In this document: piece after piece, positions 20,245 to 33,553 of the stretch
Layout of the letters: the number at the start of each line of letters is the position of its first letter
How positions within the stretch are numbered: position 1 is the stretch's first letter
Assembly: GCA_013368325.1 (NCBI GenBank)
Contig: JAACJK010000116.1
Location: forward strand, 434,001 to 498,000
Direction of reading: 5' to 3'
Source of the DNA: Ephemerocybe angulata
Taxonomy: Eukaryota; Basidiomycota; Agaricomycetes; Agaricales; Psathyrellaceae
DNA length: 64,000 nucleotides
Notes under the pieces: model-generated
Seen by the model: the letters and a program-made list of their open reading frames with translations, nothing else
Databases searched by the model: none
Told to the model about the DNA's origin: nothing
Translations under genes and position numbers: made by a program

Positions 20245-21870
20245 ATGTCCATCGACCTCTCTCTGTCGCGGCTATCCAATCTCCTACCGCATCTCCCGCT
20301 TCAATACACACGCCCCACGATCCACATTGCGGGTACCAACGGCAAAGGCAGCGTCTCAGCACTGGTATCATCCATCCTCTCGCACACATCGGCGCAGAAA
20401 CCACTGTCAATAGGTTGCTTCAACTCCCCGCACCTCGTCGATGTTACCGACTGCATCCTCATCAACGAGTCGCCGATCGCACAGGACGAGTACCTCGCAG
20501 CCCGAGCATCGGTACTGCAGGCCGACGAAGAGCAAGCGAAAGGGACATCGTCGTCGAGACTGACTCCCTTCGAGGTCCTCACACTGACCGCGCTTCAGCT
20601 GCTCGAACGTGCGCAGGTCGACGTCGCCGTCATCGAGGTGGGGATGGGCGGCCGGCTCGACGCGACGAACGTCACACCGTCGTCCTGCATACTCGTCTCC
20701 GCACTGACCTCCGTCGCGCTCGACCACACTGGATTCCTGGGCACCACCATTGGGGCGATCGCAGAGCAGAAAGCTGGGATAGCGAGGGACGGAAGAGCGT
20801 TCGTTCTGGGACCCCAGGCGGAGAGCAGTCGGAGGGAGGTGGAGGAGGCTGTGGAAAGGACCGTGCGTGCAGCGGGAGGGGTCGTGGTGCCGTATGTGGG
20901 GGTCAGGGAAAGAGAGTGGGAGTGCGACATCGATGGTGTTAAGGATGAGGGGTTTGAGTTTGGGATTGGGGAGAAAAGTGGGTGGAAGCCGCCGAGTGGG
21001 ATTCCTGTTGAGTTCACGATTCCTGCGGTGTCGAATGGGCGTATCAGTGCGCTGCTACCGCTACAAGGTGCACACCAGATAGAGAACCTTTCTACTGCTC
21101 TGGGGATCATTCGGTCGCTGGTACCCCCGCCACACGCTGCATCTCTTCCATCGAGCCTGGACTTCAAGGCTCTTCTGTCACCCCAATCTATTCAGAATGG
21201 GATCGCGAACGTACGCTGGCGAGGAAGACTGAGCTGGCACCTTTACGCTCCCAGCCCCTCATCATCTCCTTCAGAACCCCACCGACCACCATTCCCCTTC
21301 CCCGTCCTCGTAGACGGGGCCCACAACGCCGCCTCGAGCCAAACTCTGGGCTCGTACATCTCCCAAACCCTCTCTTCCGACTCAACGCCTACCCGAAAGG
21401 TAAACCTCACCTACATCCTCGCCCTATCGCACTCGCCCGGAAAATCACCTCTCGATACTCTCAAACCACTTCTCGCCCCGGCAACGGCTCTGAAAGAGGT
21501 GGAGGTGAACGTATCGGTTGCATGTGTCCCGTTCTCGAAGCCGAGCGGGATGCCCTGGGTGTCGTGCGTCCCGCCGTCTGACCTCGCAGCTGTAGTGCGA
21601 AAAGCTGTTGGGATGTCCTCTACGATCACGTCGAATGGGGAGGAGAACGTTTGTGGGCCAGCGGACACGAGTTTGAGGATATGGACGCCTTCGTACTCCG
21701 AATCTGAGAAGGCTGGGGTTACGTTGGAGGAAGGGCAGCGGAATGTATGGCTGGAGCGCGCTTTGGGGTGGGCTGCGGGTGTGGGAGAAGAGGGGGAGCA
21801 ACGACTGGTGGTCGTTGCGGGGAGTTTGTATCTCGTCGCTGATTTCTACAGGTTGCTAGAGACGAAATAA
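20245..21870 (+). CDS. FOL3: Dihydrofolate synthase / folylpolyglutamate synthase
   Basis: A 541-aa single-exon protein of the Mur ligase-like family that adds glutamate to dihydropteroate (and/or folate) using ATP. The ATP-binding P-loop GTNGKGS is at residues 30-36. SPHLVDVTDCILIN matches the folate-binding omega-loop region. EVGMGGRLDATN and DHTGFLG..IAEQKAGI are family blocks, and VDGAHN is the C-terminal domain motif. The length is in the range of fungal FOL3 proteins, and DHFS rather than mitochondrial FPGS fits the short N-terminus without a targeting peptide. That choice is by resemblance only. Confidence 0.88.
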   Translation: MSIDLSLSRLSNLLPHLPLQYTRPTIHIAGTNGKGSVSALVSSILSHTSAQKPLSIGCFNSPHLVDVTDCILINESPIAQDEYLAARASVLQADEEQAKGTSSSRLTPFEVLTLTALQLLERAQVDVAVIEVGMGGRLDATNVTPSSCILVSALTSVALDHTGFLGTTIGAIAEQKAGIARDGRAFVLGPQAESSRREVEEAVERTVRAAGGVVVPYVGVREREWECDIDGVKDEGFEFGIGEKSGWKPPSGIPVEFTIPAVSNGRISALLPLQGAHQIENLSTALGIIRSLVPPPHAASLPSSLDFKALLSPQSIQNGIANVRWRGRLSWHLYAPSPSSSPSEPHRPPFPFPVLVDGAHNAASSQTLGSYISQTLSSDSTPTRKVNLTYILALSHSPGKSPLDTLKPLLAPATALKEVEVNVSVACVPFSKPSGMPWVSCVPPSDLAAVVRKAVGMSSTITSNGEENVCGPADTSLRIWTPSYSESEKAGVTLEEGQRNVWLERALGWAAGVGEEGEQRLVVVAGSLYLVADFYRLLETK

Positions 21871-22077
21871 CGGGACCTCTTGAAGTTTGACCAACGTTGG
21901 ATTCGTCTAATTTTGCTGGATCCTTCTGAGTTCTTACTTGCTGCAGCCACTATCACTTTCCAAGTGTCCGCAATGGACCTTCTTCAAGTATACTGAGCAC
22001 TATCGTAGGTAGAAATTGAGAAAGTAGCAGTCAGGCCTTCAGGGTTCAAGACAGGTTTGATGGCTTGCACATCTCGA

Positions 22078-22356
22078 TCAGACGTCGAGCTCGCTGTCCG
22101 CGTCGAACGGAACCATCTCTTCCCTGAACCACGACGTCCCTTTGAGCTCCAATGTCGATCTCTGCTCTGCTTTGACTTCTGACATGGTTCTCACAGCAGC
22201 TCTAAAAGGTTCCTTTGACGCTGAGACGGAACTCAGGAGATGCCCATTGTCGGTATAGTCGAGTATTAGGTTCCCGATTCTCAAACGCCCTACCTTGAGC
22301 TTGAATGTCAAATTCCTTACAGATTCCGGAATATCATGACATGGTGTGTGCAGCAT
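22078..22356 (-). CDS. Doubtful small ORF downstream of the ABC gene
   Basis: 92 codons without recognised domain, read as an ordinary mixed sequence (VRNLTFKLKVGRLRIGNLIL). It could be a small gene or the last exon of something not seen. There is no clear splice context. Confidence 0.25.
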   Translation of the reverse strand: MLHTPCHDIPESVRNLTFKLKVGRLRIGNLILDYTDNGHLLSSVSASKEPFRAAVRTMSEVKAEQRSTLELKGTSWFREEMVPFDADSELDV

Positions 22357-22789
22357 GTATACTGTCCTAGTATCATACTACATCGAACGGGAGAGGCTTC
22401 GCCTCTCTAACCATCGAGTTACATTCCATTGCCTAGGTCTGCGCGAGTGTTTTCCAATTTTCTCCCGGGACGGGGAAAAGTCAAGTAGAATAGATATCGA
22501 AGAAGCCAGAGATTCGTGGGGCGTAGGTATATTCAGAATGCATGATGTGTCGTGAAGAAGAAATGAACATGAAAAGCGGGTATTAATAAATATACAGTAG
22601 CAGCGGCAAGGCTTGGTGCGAAAAGGTCAGTAGGGGAGTAAGAAAGGATTGTCCTCGGGGAATGGCAACGTGGCTATCAAACAGCTATATTTCAAGCTAG
22701 TTCTTTCGCCTTTTGAACCGCAGGAACGAGGGTAACAAGGGACCCGTCCTGATTCGGAAGAGATAAGTAAGCAGATAGACCATAGATAT

Positions 22790-25700
22790 CTATGGGTGTA
22801 GGGTTAGTTCTATTCGCAGACACTGGAGAAGAGAAAAAAGTAGAAGGACACCCACATTGAATCCGATGAAGGCAAACATGATACCGACGTTCCTCCAACG
22901 ATGGCTGTAGAAAATGTTGAAGCTCGCCTCCAAGAACTGGTCGGTCGTCCTCGTGCTACAGAAGCGGCAGTCGGCTGAGGCATCCGGGTTCTGGAGATAA
23001 CCTCCAGCGAGGGAGATGTACGGGTCCATGTATTCCGCGCAGGTTTGACCGGAGGGAGGCGTAATATGGACGAATTCGACTGCAGAGCAATTGATGTCTT
23101 GTTTGCCGAGCGCCTGTCCCAGGAGGCCTTCAACGAGGTAAGTATATGGGGAGAGGCGATACATCCATCTCCACCAGCCGAGTTGCCTAAAGGGCTGCAT
23201 AACACCATTGCTACATCGAACGTCAGCGATGCGATGCGAAGACAAAAAGCATGTCACTCACAATGTAAGAACGAAGGAGAAGAGAAGCGAGAAGATCAGA
23301 GCCCCAGTCTGTGCGTCGGGTGACATAGCAGCGACAGCCTGGCCAATCGACGAGTAGTAAAGAGGGTTGACGACGCCCATCATGAGGTAGGTATATCCCG
23401 CACGATCGGTCGGGAAGCCAACAGTCCAGAACCAGGTGAGGAAAAGCAACGCAGCGCCTAAGATGTTCCATGGGATCTCGACCAGGATTTGTGCGGTTAT
23501 CAATGCCGTCCAACTATACATACGACTGGGGCGTTCACGAATCTCATAGACGTTGCGGGTGTTGACGAAGGGTACCATGAGTTGGCTGGCAAGGGGCACG
23601 GTCAAGACAGTGCACATGAATATGGCCTACAGAATCCAGGTCCAGGTGAGCCACACAGCCGCGACATAGCAGAATATGGCGGACTTACGAAAAGCTTGTT
23701 CTGGGTGCCCTGCTGAGTATCCTTTGCCTTGTAGAACGTAAACCCGATGAACAGGCCCGCGAGTGCGTTGAGAACGAGCTTGGCCAGGAGGTACGTCGGG
23801 TCCCTCCAGTACGACTGAATACCGCGGACGATGAGCTCCTTGACCTGGACCAACCACGGCGTGGCGAACTCGGTCGTCAGCTCCGCCTCGACGGTGCCGC
23901 GCCCACGATCTTGCGATATGATAGCCTCAATCTCATCCTGAGTGGAAGCGGCTTCTGGGGATTGTAGCCACAACTTGTTCCAATCCGAGGCGGCTGAAGA
24001 AGTAGCACCAGCACCAACGACATCCAGCATGTATTCCGCTCTATTACCATGCTAAATTTAGATGCTGGTCCGAATTATGAGCGCATGAGTTTACTTACGG
24101 ATTCTCGTGCGGTTCGCAGTGCCTGCCCCCGTTGCTTTCGAAGTACTTGATTAGCTTGGTTGCATTTTCTCCAAGGTCGCCAAAGTATACAGTTTGACCC
24201 CCTCTCTTGAGAAGAAGAAGCCGATCAAAGACCTGGAAGAGCTCAGCGGACGGTTGATGAATACTGGAAAGAGATAATGTCAGTAGATGTGCGAGAAGGA
24301 CTTCAGTAAAACGACGTACGTGCAGAGGATCGCCTGGCCCTGGTCAGCGAGGCTCCGCAGGAACGAGATGATAGCCCAAGCAGATTGAGAGTCAAGACCG
24401 GAAGTTGGCTCGTCAAGGAAGAGTAGAAGCTTGGGCTTGGCAGCAAGCTCGACAGCGATCGTGGTTCGTTTCTTGTACTCGACGTTGAGAGATCCGATCG
24501 CAGCTTCGGCGTACTCTTGGAGCCCGCAGATCTCAATACATTGCTCGACGCTACAGATGAGTTAGGTCAGGAGGACGCGCGTAACGGGTATGGTACTACT
24601 CACTAAGCCAATTTCTCTTCCAGGGGGACGGAAGGTGGCTGACGAAGTTTAGCAGAGAAGGTGAGCGCTTCCCTAACAGTCGACGTTGGTTCGTGGGTAT
24701 CCATCTGCTGGACATAGCCAGTCTGCGACTGGAAGTCCGCAGGCAGTGCATGTCCATTAACCAACATATCTCCCGTAACTGTACCACTATAAACTCGTTT
24801 CGCCAACACGTTGAGCAACGTGGTCTTTCCCGCACCCGACTCGCCCATAAGCGCCGTCATCTTTCCAGGGGCTACATAGCCGTAGACGTCGTTGAGCAAT
24901 GTCCTGTCGTCCTCGCCTGGGATCGGGACGGTGTACTCGAGGTTCTGCCAGGTGAAGACATCCTGTTGTGCAGGAGGCTTGGTGTCAAGTTGGGGCTGGC
25001 GCTGAGGAGCGGGAGCATGATGGTGGTCGTCCAGAGCTTTCGTTTTCTCGGCGCCAGCTTCTTCATCGTTGTCGGAGGGGCGCTTCTTCGAGGTCTCGGT
25101 CCTTGCACCACGTTTGAACAGGGTGACTGCTGAGTCATGGCCCGTCGCGGTGTTGTACTCGGAGAAGACAAGTAGCATAATTGTAAACCCGACTGCGAAA
25201 GCAATGAGGATACCAAGGTTCTGCAGCGATGGCGTCAGTACTCGAGCATGTAGTAGAAAGTATGCGGAGGCGTACCATCCAGGTGTTAGAGTATGTGAAT
25301 CCGAAGGAGAGTCCAGCGAAGTTGGCGCCGTCGACAAAATCTTCACCTGGTTGGGCACCGACAACCGCGCAGACCTGGTTCACCAGCGAAACATTCTCGT
25401 AACCAGGACCCTGAGGTACGAGCGAGCTGCATGTTCCCCTTAAGGTGCGAAATTCGTTTGTCAGGATAGCCTCAAATCCGTAACGGAGGGGCTGATGCGG
25501 ATGTCATTAGCTCAGGGATCATTCGATAAGGAGGAAGCAACTCACGTTGATGTAGGTGATCCATCGCAGGGCGCCAATCATAGATGGCCTGGGGATCGTA
25601 TATCCGGTGTAGATGGCTAGAACAAGTGTGGAGATACCGGCGAAGGCCTGGGCTGTAGCTTCAGATTTGAAGGCCGCAGCGATTGCTCGGAACCAGGACT

Positions 25701-27976
25701 TCATCGCCAACGAGAGGACGAGGAGGAAGAGCAGGAAGATGCTATGGCTGATGTTAAAAGACGATAAGCGATGTATCAAAGAACATAACTTACAAGAACT
25801 GCTCTGGGGAACGCTGAAGGCCGGTCATGAAGTACAAAATGACAGCGAAGATTATGGTGATAACGAGGGTAATCGGGATGTCGACGAGGGTGTGGGCCAG
25901 CATTTCAACGAAGGGGTGGTACAGTGCGGCCTTTTCGTGTCGGGCGACGATCTCGCGCTGAGCGAAGAGGGCTGGAATCTCGGCCATGGTATTCAGGGCG
26001 GAAAAGAGAAGGGCGCTTAAATCGGGGTCAGGATCATGGGAGCGAGGGCTAGATGAGGTACTCACAAGAAGAGCACACCACCGCGCGAGAAGAACGCAGA
26101 CGTGGCTTCGGGCATCCTCAGGAATACGGTGCCCATGATGATACCCTGGAAGACGTAAGAGAAGAGGTTGATACCCGTCGCCAGCATACTACCACGGATG
26201 ATCTGAACCTTCCTCCGCATAACAGCAGCGACCTGTCGCGGAATGGTAAGCATGTACGGGTTCTTCATTCCACTCCTCTTCGCGAACTCGGCACGCGCGC
26301 TCTGTGCGTACGCTTTCGCCGACTCCGTATTCCCGGCGTAGACAGAAATGTACTGATCGACTTCCTGGGCGTTCTCTCTCCCGGCCTTCGAAGTTTTGAA
26401 ATACTGCGCGAACTCGTCCGCAGTCCGAGGTTGGGTCGACATGCCAGCACGAGGAATGCGAGCACCGGAGTCGGTGACGGAGAGAAGGAAGTCGGGCGTG
26501 GTTTGTCGGTTGGCGGGTTCATACCTAAAGACAGGGTAAGGCGGAGCACAATTTGAAGAATATGCACCACATACCCCATGTCCATGAAGTACTGCTTCGC
26601 CTTATCGGCGGGTCCGAAGAAGGCCATCCGACCTTCGTAGATCACGCAGACTTTGTCGAAGTGTTTGTACAACGACTCTCCAGCTTGGTGGATGGAGACG
26701 ACAGTGCTAAGCCTAATAGTATCAGTGGCGATTCGAAGAGCCTGAACGAACTCCAACGCCGTAGATGCATCGAGACCTCGGGTGGAACTAACAGGAAGAG
26801 GTGGTCAATGTGCCATTCAAGAAGAGTAGATGGAATGCAACGGACTTGTCCCAACACCCAATGCACGACCTCGAAGCGAGCGATTCAGCAATCGACACGC
26901 GCTTCTTCTGTCCACCACTGATACCCCTGATCTGCTGGTTCCCAACAGGCGTCTGCCTTACATGTCTCAGCCCAAAGACCGTAGTCATGATGTCCGTCAT
27001 CATCTCTATGAACTGCGATCGGGTGATGTCCGTGCGAGGTCGAGGAGCACGCGTGGTAGCTGCGAACTCGATGGTCTGCTCAACGGTGAGTGTTGGGAAG
27101 TGGACGTCGTCTTCGGGGCAGTATTGCACGTCTCCTCGGAAATAACGCTTGAGGTCGGCGGGAGAGATCGAGTCGTAGTGGCGCTCGCCAGCAACGGCGC
27201 GATATTCTTCGGTATAGTTGGCCAGCGTCTTGAGCAACGTGCTGCATCCTGCTCCGGGGCTTCCAAGAACGACTGGAAGGGCAAAATTCGTTCCATAAGA
27301 GTCTGGTAGAGAGGACAAAGCGGTAGAAGTGAAGAGGTGCACATACGTAGCATTTCTCCTGGCTTTACGACACCTTCGAATCCAGAGAGGATATGCTTGA
27401 TGGAAGGGTGCCTCGCGTTTCTTATTCCCTCAGCGATGGCACATGGGTTGAAAAGGGAGCCAAGCGTGGGTTGGAACGACGACGACGCTCCAACACCCAA
27501 GACTTCAAGGTCCCGGAAGGCAACACCCAGCTGTCTAGGCTTGACCTCGGCTTTGTCTTGTCTGTGAGGCAACGTCAGATATTGGGATAAAGGCAGCACA
27601 CTGAGACGCACCTGCGAAGGGAATTTCTAATGGTCCTTTCGAGATCGAAGTTGTCGGGGTCGACGGTGAGCGTATCTTGTGAGTCGATAGACTCCGCAAT
27701 CGATTCAGGGCGCGTCGCCGTCCGGTTGGTCAACGTGCGCTGAAGCTCTTGCATGCCCTCAGGGTCGAAGAAGCTGACCGACACCTTTGACGCCGTCGAC
27801 ATGCGCCTCTTCGGCCGCGCAGCTTGTACAACGGGTGTGCGGAGCAGAGGAGAGCCATGCTCACGCTGCTTCGACGAATCCTCCTTGATATCGTTCAGTC
27901 CAGCTTCCGATGCCTGGTGGGAGAGGTTTCCAATGGCCTCCTCTCGAATGTCTGATAACGGGCGTTGTTCAGACAT
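22790..27976 (-). CDS. PDR-type full-size ABC transporter (ABCG)
   Basis: An NBD-TMD-NBD-TMD drug-efflux-type transporter spread over at least a dozen short introns. NBD1 has the PDR-typical Walker [10 protein letters not shown] (Cys replaces Lys), signature [13 protein letters not shown] and Walker B-like [12 protein letters not shown], the last formed by splicing with a GTCCGT donor near 26834. TMD1 occupies about 26520-25140 ([10 protein letters not shown] to TYSNTW). NBD2 (24960-24300) has a canonical Walker [13 protein letters not shown], a degenerate signature LNVEYKKR and Walker [17 protein letters not shown]2 runs to 22800 ([20 protein letters not shown]). This asymmetry is the normal PDR pattern. 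The last exon either reads straight to the stop at 22790 or splices again; I prefer the former. It probably exports toxic compounds at the plasma membrane. Confidence 0.92.
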
Positions 27977-29410
27977 CGCAAAGACTGGCTGGGCCTGGGT
28001 AGGGGGCTGAGGTGGGAATAGGTGGACTTAAATCCAGAGCTGGTGTAGGCTTGTTTATGTATCAGCGCCCACTTCGACGGGAGTCTCGGACCCTCAGCGT
28101 TACAAAGGAAAGGTCAGGATGCCTCGCGGTTGGACTGGAATAACGAGAGAAGTGTGAGCGTTGCTGTAATCAGTAAGGATTGTGTGCCCTCTTGTTTATA
28201 TGAAATGGACCTTCGAGGGTGCGTGTCTCCGTCATCTCCGATTGGATGATCCTGCGAGCGAAGAAGTCGATATGCAGCGGCGATCGAGCCTTGCACTAAC
28301 TGAAGGAGACTTGCCTACGGGTCGGTCGGGATGAGTGGAAGCGATGAAGAGACCGGATAACCAGCCTAAGCATAGACCTGTCAGAGGAAACGGGGTTCCA
28401 TTCCATCCAGGATGATACCTCTATCCGTGATCCCAGGCTTCCTCAATCCGGATCGTTGGATGAAGACCGGGGTGCTGTACCCAGGTATGAATCCTTATCT
28501 TCTGTTTCACGACTTGCCTGAGGTCGTAGGTACTCAACTATATTGAACATGAGGTTCGTCGCCAGTTGAAATCGAGTCAAGGATCGCTCGAAAACCTTTC
28601 AATGTCTATTCCTGCAGCCGTGTCAACGCCGCGCTGGTTCTGCCTGGGATATTGTCATTCTAGTGAGTGAAATCGACAAAGACTCACTGTAGATGACGGA
28701 ACTGAAGATAAGTGAACCCCTGGCAAAGTCCGTCGCGCTCGGGCGGCCAGGCTCGGGAATCGGGATAGGAGAAAGGGGATCACTTTCACACGATTTGGCC
28801 GACGCTGTGGGCAAGCTGGCCCTGGCTATCGAACTTTTTGCTTGCCCTTTTCTGCCTGGCCATCTCTGCCTTGCTCTGCGTCACAGAGCTGAAGCTGCTG
28901 GCTTAGCTGAGATGATCTACCCTCCCGACTGTAGCTATATCCCAGAAAGAATCGATTCCATCGCCGGTGGGTTGTTTCACCAATGAAATTGAAGGTGGCA
29001 GCCCATTGTGCGTGTATGATAGAAAGGTGCAGACACGTCTGAAAAGAAGGGGGAGGGATTGATTCCAAAGCCTCATGGAGCTCATACAGATACGATGTAA
29101 TATATATGACGCCTCGGAGCCTCGGGCCCCAGGTTAGAGACCAGGACGAGCTAGGCCTACGCCTGGACGATTCAGATATCGGAGATAGGCTACCAATGCA
29201 TAGGCTCGCAGCGGAGGAACTGCGAATCGTAAATGGGTAGAAGTTGTTGAAATGGGTCCAAAACCAGCATGGTACGGAATATCCGCTATGCAGCCGGCGC
29301 CTTGGATATCGAATGTCATGCACGGAGGACGATGGGGAAGAGTGGGGTGTCACTTCTTGTATCACCTTTCGCGGTAGGTTTACGCATTCAAAGCTGAATG
29401 AACAAAGGTA
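27977..29410. other. Intergenic, no supported gene
   Basis: 1.4 kb upstream of the ABC transporter. ORFs up to 179 codons occur on the minus strand (28826-29365) and 97 on the plus, but their composition is not protein-like and no splice structure or domain supports them. It presumably contains the transporter promoter. Confidence 0.45.
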
Positions 29411-29471
29411 TGGTTGAAATTACGCGATTACGCACCCTTCAGATACAATCGAGATCGAGGTTACCATCTTG

Positions 29472-31228
29472 TTAAAGGAAGTCGTAAACCTCAAGCAGTC
29501 GATCGGAGTCGTTCTCCGGGTCCTCCAAATCCCATAGGACAGCGAGTCTCCCTGTTGCTGCGCAGAGCGAATAAACCCTGGGTACGCCTGGAGAACGGCT
29601 CCATTTGATAGTCTCCTTCAGTGTACTTTCAATTACAGCTGGTGAAGACGTTTCAGTTGTGGATGCTGGGCCCATTGCAGAAGTAGCGGTGGAAGTGAAG
29701 CGAGTGATGGATATATGAATGGTGGCGTTCTCGTCGACGTCGACGTCGACATACGGGTTGCTCCACAGAAATCCTACTTTATCAGGGCCGCAAGGGAAGT
29801 TGTGCAAAGGCTCCAGATGGAAAGTTGAGGCAATTACGCTGCTTCCTGCCAAACGTACAGTGCTCGTCGATGGGTCTGCGGGGTTTATGTGGAGATGATA
29901 TAGGTTCAATGCAAATGCGGTGCGTAGAAATTTGCTGTAGTCAGTTTCGCCGACTCCGTAGATAACGGGGCCGGTATTTGAGATATTCCTCAGGACTGTT
30001 ACACAAGCACCCTCAGGGGAACCAGCTATATCCAATGGGTGGGGGATTGTGAAAGCGAACGGTACTTCCAGTATTTGCGAAGGCCGCCTTGATGGCACTT
30101 CGTCGTCCTGTATCGCACGGTAGAAACTGTCGTCCGGAAAGGGGAGACCATGAACGCCGCGTACGCCAATGTATAAAAGATTCGCCTGCCGTGCCAAGAT
30201 GGAGTAGATCCACTAGCAGCCAAGTAAGCTTGAGGCAGATTCATGGAACAACAGCGACGTACCTGTCCAGAGGTTTCAGAAGGATCCGACGACACATCGG
30301 GGGCGTCTCCGACATTCCACATAGAATAACACTTTTGGTGGTATTTCCAAGCCAAGGTCGTTCTATGTATATGAATGAAGACTTGGCGATCGTGATAGAT
30401 AGCGACTGTTGTGGCATTGGGAAGGGGGAACAGGACGCGGAGCCGTCCTAAGGTTCGAATTGAAGGTGGGTCGCCTGCGGTGAACTGTATCTCGACAAGT
30501 TCGAATGAAGATCTGAACGTCGCCTCGCCCTCAGGCTCTGTCTCTTCAAACAGAATTATGACTGTTGACGCGTTGATCACTTCAGCGAGCACGAGCACGG
30601 GGCTTTTTTGGAAGAAAAGGTCGTGACGGGAGAGAATGGAAGGTGCCCGGCTGCCAGTGGACCCCTCAAAGGCCGGCCGTCTCAGATCCCAAAGGAACAG
30701 CGAAGGGGCATTCACCGTGACAAAAAACCGGCCTCCTGGGACGAGATAGACCAGAGCTGTGGAAGCGAATTCCCTTTGGAATGTGACCGGGCTGCTGGAA
30801 GCCAACTGGGAAAGATGTCCTCCACTGGACGAGGACGTCGAATCTATCGCAGTGCTAGCGAAAGGTTGGATAAAGTCGAGAATCTTCAAATCGTCAGAGT
30901 CCTCATCGCATACTAGCTTGATGAACCTCGTGGACCGGACGCATGCGTTCTTGAACTCGAAGGCGGTCGGGAGATCATCGTAGCTCGCCCATATCCATTT
31001 CTCTGACGCGCACAATCGCTTGAGAAGGCCTTTCCAGGCATCTGGGCTGCCTTCAATCAGCTCGTACATGCTCTTGGAGGACTAGAATAGTTCAAGCTGG
31101 TTCAATCGGGCGTCTGGTGACGACATCGGATGCGGGGTGTTTACCTGTGCAAGATGAAGGATGTCCTGAGCCTCAAGTTCCGCGATAGTTTTGAGCTTGA
31201 GTTCAAGTGGTAGAGTGCTTAGAGACAT
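29472..31228 (-). CDS. F-box protein, PGGR type, tandem copy A
   Basis: Three exons (31145-31228, 30263-31081, 29472-30212) give 547 aa. The F-box is at the very N-terminus (LSTLPLELKLKTIAELEAQD) and continues across intron 1 into SSKSMYELIEGS. The signature YLVPGGRFFVTV...LFLWDLR follows near residue 145. The C-terminus SLCAATGRLAVLW..LLEVYDFL is shared with copy B. The intron positions and phases equal those of copy B. Probably an SCF substrate receptor; substrate unknown. Confidence 0.78.
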
Positions 31229-31720
31229 AGGTTGTCGGGTGGACGCGTTACAAAAAGAGGAGGATAAGGATAGTTGTCAAGAGTCAAATGCAAATCTTGT
31301 GCAAATCCCCGCTTCCAAACCATTCCCACGAGAAAATCGGTCATGTGTAGCAGTCGCCTCGAGGCAGTCGAATACAGGGCGAACGGTGGAGACGCTGACC
31401 CTGAAAGCCTGACATGTACAACAGAGAACAGATCCAGTACTTGACGTCAAATGGGTAAGGTATCGCAACTGCCAGTAATCAAAGCGCTAGAACAGCTCAC
31501 TGGCGCCTATTTCAGAATCGGGCGCTCCGAAGACTTTCTGCCCCTTCAATTGACCCAGAGTTCTCATGATCTGGGTAGCGGCGATCAGATCGAAAGAGGG
31601 CTACGGCAACCCGCCTGGATAATCCAGATCTATACATTCACAGCAAAGATTGATATTGAAATTACGCGACTACATAGGCGCTCTTCAACTACTATAGATA
31701 TCGAGGTTACTTGAAGTCTA

Positions 31721-33507
31721 TTATAGGAAGTCGTAGACCTCAAGCAGTCGATCGGACTCGCGCTCCGGGTCCATCAACCACCACAGTACAGCGAGTCTCC
31801 CTGTTGCTGCGCAGAGCGAATAAACCCGCGGAACGCCTGGAGTTTGTCTCCACGGGATAGTCTCTTTCCGTGAACTTCGTATGATAGGGGGGTGGCGGGT
31901 TTCAGCAGTACTCGAGAGGGAGGGGAGGCGAGTGACGGATATATGGATGGTAGACCTGCGGTCTACTATTGCATTAGGGCCATAGCCCGACATGTTGCTC
32001 CAGAGATACCCCACGCTATCAGCGCCGCAAGGAAAGTCGTGCGATGGTTTTGACAGCTCCCAGGATGGGGGATATACGTTTCTTTCTGCCAGTCGTATGG
32101 TGCCCTCGGATGGGTCTGTGGGATCTGTGAAACTATAGTGGTATATGTTTGAGGAAAAGCCGGGGTCCAGTGAAGGCTCGAGATAGTTGTATTCGCCAAC
32201 TGCGCAGATAATGGGGCCGCTATCTGGGTCATTCCTCAGGATCGTGACGTGGGTACTGGGGCTCGGGAGACAGGCCGTATCCTCTGGGTGGGGAATTGAA
32301 AAAGTAAACGGTATCTCCAGTGGTGGTGAGCGCTGCCGGAGAGGCACCACTCCGACTGGTACCGCACGATAAACCCCTTCATTAGGAAAGGGGAGACCGT
32401 GAACGCCTGCCACGTCAACATACAGCAGCTTCTTTGGTCGCGCTAGAATGTGATAGGTCCACTGTCATCTGAGTGAGTCCAAGGGAAAATCAAAGAGAAA
32501 AGAGCAGGCGGCGTACGTCATGAAAGTGGTCAGTTGGCCTGATTCCTCCCATATAGTGGCAGTGGCAGTGGCCACCTCCAACGTCCCACAAGGAATAGGA
32601 TTTCTCGTGATACTTCCAAGCCAATGTCGTCCCACATACCTGAATAAAGACTTGGTGACCGTGGTAGGTAGCAACCGGTGTGGCATAGGTGTCCATGGGA
32701 TAGAGTACACGGAGCTGTCCTAAGGTTCGAGAGAAGGGTTTATCGCCTGCTGTGAACTCTATCTCGACAAGTTCGAATGAGTACTTGAATGTCGATACGC
32801 CCTCGGGCTCTGCCTCTTCAAGCAATATTCGGACCGTTGACGCCTCGATCACCTCTGCGAGCACGATGCTTGGGGCACGCATGGTCCTTCCTTGAAAGGA
32901 AAGTCTGTGACGGGAGAGGATGGAAGGAGTCCCGCTGGTGGACCCTTCAAAGGCCGAGGTTCTCAAATCCCAAAGGAATAGCCAAGGGACATGTACTGTG
33001 ACAAGAAATCGGCCTCCTGGAACGAGATAGACCACTGCAGCTGCGGAAGCGAATTCGCCTTTGAAGGTACCGGAATCGAACGCGGAAAGAGGCCCATCAA
33101 TGGACGAGGATCTCGGCTTCACCGCGGTACTAGCAAAAGGGCGGATAATTTCGAGGGTTTCCGTCAAATTGTTAGAGTCCTCGCCACATACTAGCTTGAT
33201 GAACCTCATCGATCGGACGCAGGCGCTCTTGAAGTCGAAGGCGGTCGAGAGGTCGTCGTAGCTCACCCATATCCATTTCTCTGACGCGCACAATCGCTTG
33301 AGAAGGCTTTTCCAGACATCTGGGCTGCCTTCAATCAGCTCGTACATATTCTTGCAGGACTAGAATAGCTCAAGCTGGTTCAATCGGGTGTCTCGTGACG
33401 ACTATCGGATGCGGGGTGTTTACCTGTTCAAGATGGAGAATGTCCCAAGCCTCAAGCTCCACGATAGCTTTGAGCTTGAGTTCAAGTGGCAGAGCGCTTA
33501 GAGACAT
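31721..33507 (-). CDS. F-box protein, PGGR type, tandem copy B
   Basis: Three exons (33424-33507, 32517-33359, 31721-32461) give 555 aa. Same architecture as copy A: N-terminal F-box (LSALPLELKLKAIVELEAWD), LVPGGRFLVTV...LFLWDLR and the C-terminus LLEVYDFL. The middle (after FIKLVCGED) is more diverged, as expected for a substrate-facing part. The promoter is interrupted at 33554 by a 550-bp TIR element, 47 bp upstream of the ATG, so expression may differ from copy A. Confidence 0.78.
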
Positions 33508-33553
33508 AGGTTATCGGGAAAGACGCGTTACAGAAAGAGGAGGATCGTTGTCA

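Noticed and set aside
28826..29365. Minus ORF of 179 codons upstream of the ABC transporter
   Set aside because: Composition (many Ser, His, Trp, Cys) is not protein-like and no domain or splice structure is seen.
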